A stretch of DNA of 6,119 nt from NCBI GenBank assembly GCA_023259235.1, contig JAHFQQ010000212.1:1-6119 (forward strand). The letters run 5' to 3'. This document shows positions 1 to 4,425 of the stretch, piece by piece. Source of the stretch: Polaromonas sp. GTDB lineage: Bacteria; Pseudomonadota; Gammaproteobacteria; Burkholderiales; Burkholderiaceae_C. The notes beneath the pieces are model-generated. The model had not been told where the DNA came from. It ran no database searches and was given only the letters and a program-made list of their open reading frames with translations. The position numbers were made by a program, and so were the translations under genes. Each line of letters starts with the position of its first letter. The first letter of the stretch is position 1.

Positions 1-395
1 ATAGTGGACATCAGGGAAATGGAGCCGAACAGCAGTGCCAGCACGACTGCGCTGATGGTGAGCCAGTTGGTGTGACCGGCTGGCGCATCCGGGGCCCCGT
101 GGTTGTGCTGTGCGTTCCATTTTTCGGGCGGCATCAAGCCGTAGTAAATCGCGGTGAGCGCGGTCCCGGCCAGGATAAATCCGAGCAGCGGAATCAGCAC
201 CCAGGACAGCTGGTCGTCCTGACCGTAAAGCCGCAATCGTTCAACTCCCCACCAGCCCACCATTGCTGCGATGGGGTGCATCCATGCCCAAAGGTCGCCC
301 ATGCCGAACAGGTACAGGCGGTGCAGCCCCAGCTGGCCGCCGACAAGGGCCAGCCAGGCGGCGATGGTTTTGTTTTTTGGGGAAGGTTGCTGCAT
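1..395 (-). CDS. TM2-domain-like small membrane protein (C-terminus cut by window edge)
   Basis: Reading from the ATG at 395 down to base 1 gives an open frame of 131 codons with no stop, so the gene continues past the left edge. The N-terminus (KNKTIAAWLALVGGQLGLHR, then LYLFG, about residues 7-31) resembles the TM2 domain, in which a Lys-rich start leads into a hydrophobic helix, a Gly-rich turn and an HRxY/F motif. Further hydrophobic stretches at about residues 37-50, 64-85 and 111-130 suggest three to four membrane segments, separated by a polar His/Ala/Pro-rich loop (about 90-108). The TM2 family is widespread and its bacterial function is not well defined, so none is claimed. The start lies 7 nt after the stop of the acetyltransferase gene, which implies co-transcription. 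I see no strong ribosome binding site, so translational coupling is likely. Confidence 0.7.
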   Translation of the reverse strand, partial: MQQPSPKNKTIAAWLALVGGQLGLHRLYLFGMGDLWAWMHPIAAMVGWWGVERLRLYGQDDQLSWVLIPLLGFILAGTALTAIYYGLMPPEKWNAQHNHGAPDAPAGHTNWLTISAVVLALLFGSISLMST

Positions 396-402
396 GCGGC
401 GA

Positions 403-939
403 TTATCGGGCGGCCGGATCGAGTGGCGGCTTCGTGTTGCCCGCGCCCAGTGTTTTTTCCATGATGACAATATCGCGCCAGGCCCCGAGTTTCCAGCCGC
501 AGGAGGCGATGGTGCCGACTTGCACGAAGCCCAGCGCCCGATGAACGCCAATCGATCCGGCATTGGCCGAGTCGCCGATGATGGCCATGACCTTGCGGAT
601 GTCCGCGGTCTCGCAGCGTGTCAGGAGTTCGGCCAGCAGGGCCCGCCCAAGCCCCTTGCGGTGCAGATCCGGCGCCAGGTAAATTGAGTCCTCCACCGAA
701 TACCGGTAAGCCGGACGTGGCTTGAACCAGTTGCCGTAGGCAAATCCGGCGAGCCGTCCATCGTGCTCGGCAACCAGGTAGGGCAGGCCTTTGGACAGCA
801 CGTCGGCGCGGCGCGTGGTCATGTCGGCGATGCCCGGCGGTTCGGTTTCGAAGGTGCCGGTGCCGTGCAGTACATGGTGGGCGTAAATGGCGGTGATGGC
901 GGGAAGGTCTTCATCGCGGCTGGTGCGTATCAGGAGCAT
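403..939 (-). CDS. GNAT N-acetyltransferase, phosphinothricin / methionine-sulfone (PAT/MnaT) type
   Basis: The 178-residue product has a complete GNAT fold. It begins with an IRTSRDEDLPAITAIYAHHV segment typical of the PAT family. The YRYSVEDSIYLAPDLHRKGLG stretch (about residues 78-98) holds strand beta4, the acidic residue at E83 and the acetyl-CoA pyrophosphate loop RKGLGR (94-99). It is followed by NAGSIGVHRALGF (about 126-138) and a C-terminal GWKLGAWRDIVIM strand. Family members acetylate the amino group of phosphinothricin, methionine sulfone or sulfoximine and related small amines. Which substrate applies cannot be read from sequence, and herbicide-resistance names are often over-applied. 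I chose the ATG at 939 because family similarity starts there; the longer frame to a TTG at 1008 adds 23 residues with no family resemblance. It lies head-to-head with rpsP and upstream of the TM2-like gene. Confidence 0.9.
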   Translation of the reverse strand: MLLIRTSRDEDLPAITAIYAHHVLHGTGTFETEPPGIADMTTRRADVLSKGLPYLVAEHDGRLAGFAYGNWFKPRPAYRYSVEDSIYLAPDLHRKGLGRALLAELLTRCETADIRKVMAIIGDSANAGSIGVHRALGFVQVGTIASCGWKLGAWRDIVIMEKTLGAGNTKPPLDPAAR

Positions 940-962
940 CTGGATCGATCCATCTGGGTGGA

Positions 963-976
963 CCCGCTGTCGCGGG
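963..976 (-). other. Short inverted repeat in acetyltransferase 5' region
   Basis: CCCGC (963-967) and GCGGG (972-976) form a perfect 5-bp stem around a 4-nt loop. It lies about 24 nt upstream of the acetyltransferase ATG and would be in its 5' leader if transcription starts further upstream. I could not identify a convincing minus-strand promoter in 940-1126. The stem is short and may be chance. Confidence 0.25.
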
Positions 977-992
977 CTGAACGTGGGGCAAA

Positions 993-1024
993 TTTTCCGC
1001 CAAAACAACGCGGCAGGCTATAAT
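993..1024 (+). promoter_or_regulatory. Promoter of the rpsP operon
   Basis: A perfect TATAAT lies at 1019-1024, preceded by GGC. No good -35 box is visible: the best candidate is TTTTCC at 993-998 with a long 20-bp spacer. Transcription would start near 1031, giving a 5' leader of about 95 nt before rpsP. The position between divergent genes, upstream of a ribosomal protein operon, supports the call. The -35 element and the start point are inferred. Confidence 0.65.
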
Positions 1025-1090
1025 CGCAGACTTTGCAGCATTTCGCTGGCCGGGTGCCATGTCGTGTGTCTCAAGCGCTGCAGGAATATT

Positions 1091-1108
1091 TGGGGTGTTT
1101 TTACCCCA
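1091..1108 (+). promoter_or_regulatory. Hairpin in the rpsP leader just upstream of the ribosome binding site
   Basis: TGGGGT (1091-1096) and ACCCCA (1103-1108) are perfect inverted repeats around a GTTTTT loop. The hairpin ends 6 nt before the GAAGGA Shine-Dalgarno sequence (1115-1120) of rpsP. No U-tract follows the 3' arm, so it does not look like an ordinary intrinsic terminator. It could affect ribosome access or leader stability; a regulatory role is inference only. Confidence 0.45.
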
Positions 1109-1126
1109 CCACCCGAAGGATAAATC

Positions 1127-1375
1127 ATGGTCGTCATCCGACTTTCACGCGGCGGCTCCAAGCACCGTCCTTTTTTCAATATCGTTGTGGCCGACAAACG
1201 CGTTCGCCGCGATGGTCGTTTCATCGAACGCATCGGTTTTTACAACCCGATTGCCAAAGGTGGCGAAGAAGGCCTGCGCCTGGCGCAAGACCGTTTGACC
1301 CACTGGATTGGCGTAGGCGCCCAGGCATCCCCAACCGTGATGCGTCTGGTCAAGCAGGGCGTTGCCAAGGCCTGA
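1127..1375 (+). CDS. rpsP: 30S ribosomal protein S16
   Basis: The 82-residue protein matches the full usual length of bacterial S16 (about 80-90). It starts with MVVIRLSRGGSKHRPFFNIV, followed by the conserved VADKRVRRDGRFIERIGFYN block (residues 21-40) and the RLAQDRLTHWIGVGAQASPT segment (51-70). S16 binds 16S rRNA early in 30S assembly. The ATG is preceded by a good GAAGGA Shine-Dalgarno sequence with 6-nt spacing, the strongest in the operon, as expected for a protein needed in ribosomal amounts. It is the first gene of rpsP-rimM-trmD-rplS, driven by the TATAAT promoter about 100 nt upstream. A short inverted repeat follows its stop codon directly. Confidence 0.98.
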   Translation: MVVIRLSRGGSKHRPFFNIVVADKRVRRDGRFIERIGFYNPIAKGGEEGLRLAQDRLTHWIGVGAQASPTVMRLVKQGVAKA

Positions 1376-1389
1376 CCGTTCGACAACGG
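1376..1389 (+). other. Inverted repeat right after the rpsP stop codon
   Basis: CCGTT (1376-1380) and AACGG (1385-1389) form a perfect 5-bp stem with a CGAC loop, beginning at the base after the rpsP TGA. There is no T-run, so it is not a standard terminator. It may protect the rpsP 3' end or attenuate read-through into rimM, but it is short enough to be chance on its own. Confidence 0.35.
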
Positions 1390-1400
1390 CAGCAATGACA

Positions 1401-1510
1401 GCATGGCGGCCAAGCAATTTCCCGCCGGGCCGCCCCAGGCAAGGCCAGACCTCTTGGGGGGCATCCTTCCACAGGCTCAGGACGAACGCAATACGACGAG
1501 CGTGGGAGCC
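1401..1510 (+). repeat. Degenerate copy of the 85-bp GC-rich intergenic repeat, overlapping the rimM start
   Basis: By hand alignment this stretch follows the order of the perfect repeat at 4220-4398. GCATGGCGGCCA (1401-1412) matches GCATGGGGGCCA (4217-4228) at 11 of 12 bases. A core at 1427-1463 matches 4242-4279 at about 29 of 37 aligned bases with one gap, including the GGGCCG and GGGGGGCA blocks. GAACG (1484-1488) and GTGGGAGCC (1502-1510) recur in order near the end, with an insertion of about 13 nt between them. The first 36 codons of the longest rimM frame lie inside it. The alignment is by eye; GC-rich composition inflates chance matches. Confidence 0.5.
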
Positions 1511-2089
1511 ATTACTCTTCCGGACGATGCAATAGAAGTCGGGCGTATTCTGGACGCGTGGGGGGTTAAAGGCTGGGTCAAAGTACTGCCGCACAGTACC
1601 GATCCGGAAGCGCTTTTTTCAGCCAAGTTGTGGTTTTTGCAAGCGCCCGAGACGAAATTCCGCCCGGGCTTCACTGCTTTTTCGGGAACAGTGTCGCTCC
1701 ATGTGGATGAGGTCAAAACCCACTCCGATTCGGTCGTTGCCAAATTCAGGGGTCTGGACGACCGCAATGCGGCGGAGGCCTTGCGGGGCGTCCGGATTTT
1801 CCTGCCGCGAAGCAGTTTTCCGGCTGCTTCGAAGGACGAGTATTACTGGGTCGATCTGATAGGCCTGCATGTGGTCAATCGCGAAGGCGTCAACCTGGGC
1901 CTGGTGCGCGACCTGATGACCACCGGCCCGCACTCGGTGCTGTGCGTTGAATATGCGACCGGCCAGCAAGAGGGCCCCGGCGCCAAAGCCACCACGGCCG
2001 AGCGCATGATCCCTTTCGTTTCGGCCTACATCGATGCGGTCGATATCGCCGGCAAGCGTATTACCGTTGACTGGCAGCCCGATTATTGA
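1403..2089 (+). CDS. rimM: Ribosome maturation factor RimM (start uncertain, may lie downstream)
   Basis: RimM binds S19 in the 30S head and assists 16S rRNA processing and 30S maturation. The family core begins near residue 39 of this frame: IEVGRILDAWGVKGWVKVLP is the N-terminal beta-barrel signature. RNAAEALRGVRIFLPRSSFP and YYWVDLIGLHVVNREGVNLG lead into the C-terminal PRC-barrel, ending in ITVDWQPDY. At 228 residues it is longer than usual RimM (about 170-190). The excess is a low-complexity N-terminal segment with no RimM resemblance, encoded by what looks like a degenerate intergenic repeat. Only 1403 offers an ATG, and it has no clear Shine-Dalgarno sequence; a TTG at 1454 or a GTG at 1502 (195 residues) would fit the family length better. 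The gene lies 27 nt after rpsP by this start and ends 49 nt before trmD. Confidence 0.93.
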   Translation: MAAKQFPAGPPQARPDLLGGILPQAQDERNTTSVGAITLPDDAIEVGRILDAWGVKGWVKVLPHSTDPEALFSAKLWFLQAPETKFRPGFTAFSGTVSLHVDEVKTHSDSVVAKFRGLDDRNAAEALRGVRIFLPRSSFPAASKDEYYWVDLIGLHVVNREGVNLGLVRDLMTTGPHSVLCVEYATGQQEGPGAKATTAERMIPFVSAYIDAVDIAGKRITVDWQPDY

Positions 2090-2092
2090 GAT

Positions 2093-2110
2093 GTCCCGGG
2101 TTGCCGGGAC
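2093..2110 (+). other. Strong hairpin in the rimM-trmD gap
   Basis: GTCCCGG (2093-2099) and CCGGGAC (2104-2110) form a perfect 7-bp GC-rich stem closed by a GTTG loop, starting 4 nt after the rimM stop. It is followed by a 12-nt alternating GC tract (2114-2125) and then the trmD ATG. There is no U-tract, so it is not a standard terminator. It could limit ribosome transit from rimM to trmD or protect mRNA ends; these roles are inference. Confidence 0.6.
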
Positions 2111-2138
2111 GCGGCGCGCGCGCGCAAAATGGTCTGCC

Positions 2139-2921
2139 ATGCGCTTTGACGTCATCACCCTGTTTCCCGAGCTTTTTGCGCCATTCCTTGTCAGTGGCGT
2201 CACTCGCCGTGCCTACGAGTCGGGTCTGGTTGAAGTCAGGCTCTGGAATCCCCGCGATTTTGCCGATGGCAATTACCGCCGTGTCGATGACCGGCCGTTT
2301 GGCGGCGGCCCCGGCATGGTGTTGATGGCCGAACCCCTTGCGCTGTGCCTGGAAAGCGTAAAGACCGAGCGGGTCGCCCGAGCAACGCCAGATGACGCGC
2401 CGACGGTGCTGTTTTCCCCGGTGGGCCAGGTTCTCAATCACGCCAGCGTGGAACGCTGGTCGGCCAGCAGCGGCGCGGTGCTGATCTGCGGCCGCTATGA
2501 GGGGCTGGACCAGCGTTTCATAGACACCCATGTTGACCTGCAGATCAGCCTTGGGGATTTTGTGCTGTCGGGCGGCGAAATCGCTGCCATGGCGCTGCTC
2601 GACGCGGTTGCGCGGCTGCAGCCGGGCGTGCTCAACGACGCGGGCAGTCACCAGTTCGACAGTTTCAATCCGGCGCTTGACGGCCTGCTCGATTGCCCCC
2701 ATTACACCCGGCCAGAAGCCTGGCGCGATCGGCCGGTGCCGCCCGTCTTGCTGTCTGGCAACCATGCCCACATCGAGCGCTGGCGGCGTGAGCAGCGGCT
2801 GGCGGCGACCCAGCGCCAGCGCCCTGATCTGGTGCGGCAGGCACGCGCCGCCGGTCATTTAAACGCAAGTGATGAAGCCTTCCTGGCTGATCTGATCCTC
2901 AATCTGGCGCACTACCAGTGA
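2139..2921 (+). CDS. trmD: tRNA (guanine-N1-)-methyltransferase TrmD
   Basis: TrmD methylates G37 at N1 in tRNAs, using S-adenosylmethionine, and so prevents +1 frameshifting. The 260-residue product matches the family length (about 240-260). It opens with MRFDVITLFPELF, then RRVDDRPFGGGPGM (47-60). The SPOUT trefoil-knot segments are GRYEGLDQR (118-126) and ISLGDFVLSGGE (136-147). By alignment to E. coli TrmD, the catalytic pair is R159 and D174 (the Asp of DSF). LLDCPHYTRPE (183-193) and PPVLLSGNHAHIERWR (201-216) complete the C-terminal half. I chose the ATG at 2139 because conservation begins there; an in-frame ATG at 2091 would add 16 residues spanning a hairpin and a GC tract. No clear Shine-Dalgarno sequence precedes it, consistent with the low TrmD output known for this operon in E. 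coli. Confidence 0.97.
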   Translation: MRFDVITLFPELFAPFLVSGVTRRAYESGLVEVRLWNPRDFADGNYRRVDDRPFGGGPGMVLMAEPLALCLESVKTERVARATPDDAPTVLFSPVGQVLNHASVERWSASSGAVLICGRYEGLDQRFIDTHVDLQISLGDFVLSGGEIAAMALLDAVARLQPGVLNDAGSHQFDSFNPALDGLLDCPHYTRPEAWRDRPVPPVLLSGNHAHIERWRREQRLAATQRQRPDLVRQARAAGHLNASDEAFLADLILNLAHYQ

Positions 2922-2949
2922 AGACTTGCCTGTGGCAAGTTGCTATAAT
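2921..2949 (+). promoter_or_regulatory. Extended -10 promoter for rplS, overlapping a palindrome
   Basis: TGCTATAAT at 2941-2949 is a perfect extended -10 element. At 17-bp spacing the -35 position (2921-2926) reads AAGACT, a partial match to TTGACA, which fits extended -10 promoters being less dependent on -35. It begins at the last base of the trmD stop. Transcription would start near 2956, giving an rplS leader of about 115 nt. This would let L19 be made at ribosomal levels independently of rimM-trmD. Confidence 0.65.
2924..2940. other. 17-bp palindrome between trmD stop and the rplS -10 box
   Basis: ACTTGCC (2924-2930) and GGCAAGT (2934-2940) are perfect 7-bp inverted repeats around TGT. 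The element starts 3 nt after the trmD stop and ends at the base before the TGC of the extended -10. As RNA it would be a hairpin at the 3' end of trmD; as DNA it lies where a repressor or activator could touch the promoter. Sequence alone does not distinguish these. No U-tract follows. Confidence 0.6.
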
Positions 2950-3011
2950 CAAAGGCTTTTCGGTCCTCTGGCGGCCACTGCAACCATTTTTTGACGCTCT
3001 CCGGAGCTTCC

Positions 3012-3035
3012 ATGGATTTGCGGTCTTTAGCGTAG
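3012..3035 (+). other. Possible 7-codon leader ORF in the rplS 5' region
   Basis: ATG at 3012 opens a 7-codon frame (MDLRSLA) that stops at TAG 3033-3035. It is preceded by GGAG (3003-3006) with 5-nt spacing, a better ribosome binding site than rimM or trmD shows. It lies within the inferred rplS leader. Frames this short arise often by chance, so translation is only a possibility. Confidence 0.25.
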
Positions 3036-3042
3036 CGCGTGC

Positions 3043-3075
3043 ATGAACGAAAAAGTTAGATGGAATAAATCATGA
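3043..3075 (+). other. Possible 10-codon upstream ORF overlapping the rplS start
   Basis: ATG at 3043 opens a 10-codon frame (MNEKVRWNKS) whose TGA (3073-3075) overlaps the rplS ATG (3072-3074) in an ATGA arrangement typical of translational coupling. No obvious Shine-Dalgarno sequence precedes this ATG, which weakens the case. The rplS ribosome binding site would then lie inside the small frame. Confidence 0.25.
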
Positions 3076-3437
3076 ATCTGATCCAGACCCTAGAGCAGGA
3101 AGAAATTGCCCGCCTGAACAAGACCATTCCGGCGTACGCCCCAGGCGATACTGTCGTTGTCAGTGTGAATGTGGTTGAAGGTACCCGCAAGCGCATGCAG
3201 GCTTTTGAAGGCGTCGTGATCGCCAAGCGCAACCGCGGCCTGAACTCCAGCTTCATCGTTCGAAAAATTTCCAATGGCGAAGGCGTCGAGCGGACCTTCC
3301 AGGTTTACAGCCCGCTGATCGCCAAAATCGAAGTCAAGCGGCGTGGCGATGTGCGCCGTGCCAAGCTGTACTATTTGCGCAGCCGCAGCGGCAAGTCGGC
3401 GCGCATCAGGGAAAAACTGGGCGCCAAGGCCGCCTGA
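3072..3437 (+). CDS. rplS: 50S ribosomal protein L19
   Basis: L19 sits at the 30S-50S interface and contributes to an intersubunit bridge. The 121-residue protein is full length (family about 115-130). It begins MNLIQTLEQEEIARL, followed by the conserved core: IPAYAPGDTVVVSVNVVEGT (19-38), RMQAFEGVVIAKRNRGLNSS (41-60), FIVRKISNGEGVERTFQVYS (61-80) and the basic tail RRAKLYYLRSRSGKSARIRE (95-114). It is the last gene of the rpsP-rimM-trmD-rplS operon but lies 150 nt after trmD, behind its own promoter and a leader. The ribosome binding site is weak (GATGGA at 3059-3064, about 7 nt before the ATG), which is unusual for a ribosomal protein gene. A terminator follows 18 nt after the stop. Confidence 0.98.
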   Translation: MNLIQTLEQEEIARLNKTIPAYAPGDTVVVSVNVVEGTRKRMQAFEGVVIAKRNRGLNSSFIVRKISNGEGVERTFQVYSPLIAKIEVKRRGDVRRAKLYYLRSRSGKSARIREKLGAKAA

Positions 3438-3455
3438 CATCCGGCCAACCCGGGG

Positions 3456-3481
3456 AAAGCCGCTCTTTTGGGCGGCTTTTT
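3456..3481 (+). terminator. Rho-independent terminator of the rplS operon
   Basis: AAAGCCGC (3456-3463) and GCGGCTTT (3472-3479) form a perfect 8-bp stem with an 8-nt loop, and the 3' arm runs into five T residues (3477-3481). It lies 18 nt after the rplS stop and 25 nt before the next gene start, so it marks the operon end. Confidence 0.9.
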
Positions 3482-3505
3482 CATCCCTGCTACGCTACGA
3501 ATCGT

Positions 3506-4210
3506 ATGAGTTTCATCAAGCCTTTGCCAAAGTTTGACCCGCGCAGCATTCCGGTGCTGGGGATTGACAATCACCTCGCGGGCGTGGCGCTGGACCGCCT
3601 GGCGCCCGAGGCTTTGCGTGAGCGTTTCAGGCACCCACCGGTCTGGACCCCCGAGCACAGCGTCGAAAAGAAGTTCGTCGATCGTGAGCCGGCGTTGGCG
3701 TCCGTGCTGGTGCCGCTGGTGATGCGCAGCGAACTCATGCTGCTGTTGACCGAGCGGACCGCCAACCTTTCCACCCATTCAGGACAGATTGCCTTGCCGG
3801 GTGGCCGCACTGACCAATCTGATCAGGATGCCGTGACCACCGCGTTGCGGGAAGCGCGCGAGGAAATTGGCTTGCCGAGCGACCATGTGGAGGTGCTGGG
3901 CACCTTGCCCATCTACGTCACGGGCTCGGCATTCATCATCACGCCGGTGGTCGCGCTGGTCAAGCCCGGATTTGCACTGCGGCCCAACCCCGGGGAGGTC
4001 GCCGATATCTTCGAGGTGCCGCTCGGCTATTTGATGAATCCAGCCCATCACCGGCGCCATGAGGTGCAATTTGACGGCGTGCTGCGCGAGTGGCTCTCCA
4101 TGCCTTACATGGAGCAACCGGTCGAAGCGGACAGCCAGGCGCGGGAGCGCTACATCTGGGGCGCAACCGCCGGCATGCTGCGCAATCTCTACCGCTTTCT
4201 TGTTGCCTAG
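3506..4210 (+). CDS. Nudix hydrolase, CoA pyrophosphatase (NudL/UPF0035 type)
   Basis: Proteins of this class hydrolyse CoA and its derivatives to 3'-phospho-AMP and phosphopantetheine. The 234-residue product carries the UPF0035 signature LLLTERTANLSTHSGQIALP (79-98) next to the Nudix helix GGRTDQSDQDAVTTALREAR (99-118) EEIGL (119-123), with metal-binding glutamates E116, E119 and E120. The helix has the one-residue longer spacing typical of NudL rather than the classic Nudix box. EVADIFEVPLGYLM and RYIWGATAGMLRNLYRFL close the domain as in NudL. About 60 residues precede the Nudix core, giving a length near the upper family range. It starts just after the rplS terminator and has no clear Shine-Dalgarno sequence. 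Weak promoter-like hexamers (TTGGGC 3468, TACGCT 3491, 17-bp spacing) lie upstream, overlapping the terminator; I do not rely on them. Confidence 0.92.
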   Translation: MSFIKPLPKFDPRSIPVLGIDNHLAGVALDRLAPEALRERFRHPPVWTPEHSVEKKFVDREPALASVLVPLVMRSELMLLLTERTANLSTHSGQIALPGGRTDQSDQDAVTTALREAREEIGLPSDHVEVLGTLPIYVTGSAFIITPVVALVKPGFALRPNPGEVADIFEVPLGYLMNPAHHRRHEVQFDGVLREWLSMPYMEQPVEADSQARERYIWGATAGMLRNLYRFLVA

Positions 4211-4219
4211 CGACGCGCA

Positions 4220-4398
4220 TGGGGGCCAGGAACGAAGCGCAGGGCCGTCCCCAGCGAAGTTCAGCCCCCTCGGGGGGCAGCGAGCTACACGCAGTGAGCG
4301 AACGTGGGGGCCAGGAACGAAGCGCAGGGCCGTCCCCAGCGAAGTTCAGCCCCCTCGGGGGGCAGCGAGCTACACGCAGTGAGCGAACGTGGGGGCCA
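4220..4398. repeat. Perfect 85-bp tandem repeat (2 full units plus 9 bp), GC-rich palindromic
   Basis: Units 4220-4304 and 4305-4389 are identical over all 85 bases, and the first 9 bases (TGGGGGCCA) recur at 4390-4398. Each unit contains a perfect 6-bp hairpin, GCCCCC-TCG-GGGGGC (4264-4278 and 4349-4363). A second bulged stem follows it (GCT, bulged A, CAC, loop GCA, GTG, AGC; 4284-4299 and 4369-4384). The array starts 9 nt after the CoA pyrophosphatase stop and ends 28 nt before the next gene. 85 is not a multiple of 3, and no T-run follows the stems. It resembles dispersed REP-like intergenic elements of Comamonadaceae genomes (from memory). It fills most of the 215-nt gap. Confidence 0.92.
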
Positions 4399-4414
4399 CA
4401 TATCCCAACACCGT

Positions 4415-4420
4415 TATGAT
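4415..4420 (+). promoter_or_regulatory. Candidate -10 box immediately upstream of the CobD/CbiB-family gene
   Basis: TATGAT at 4415-4420 matches five of six bases of the -10 consensus and ends 5 nt before the ATG at 4426. Transcription from it would start at about 4426-4427, which would make the mRNA essentially leaderless. No -35 box is visible at the usual distance and no Shine-Dalgarno sequence precedes the ATG, so this is tentative. Confidence 0.3.
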
Positions 4421-4425
4421 TTGGC

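Noticed and set aside
940..1008. N-terminal extension of the acetyltransferase to a TTG at 1008
   Set aside because: The 23 extra residues have no family resemblance, and the ATG at 939 starts exactly where GNAT similarity begins.
2114..2125. Twelve-base alternating GC tract as a Z-DNA or phase-variation element
   Set aside because: Short alternating GC runs are common in GC-rich DNA, and with trmD starting at 2139 the tract is not in a coding frame where length change would switch expression.
2061..2858. Minus-strand 265-codon open frame opposite trmD
   Set aside because: It is fully antisense to a well-supported TrmD gene in GC-rich DNA, where long shadow frames are expected; its translation has no recognisable domain.
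2991..3019. TTGACG as a second rplS -35 box
   Set aside because: It matches five of six -35 bases, but no acceptable -10 hexamer lies 16-18 bp downstream, whereas the TGCTATAAT further upstream is much stronger.
4220..4398. CRISPR array
   Set aside because: The 85-bp units are directly adjacent with no unique spacers, so this is a plain tandem repeat.
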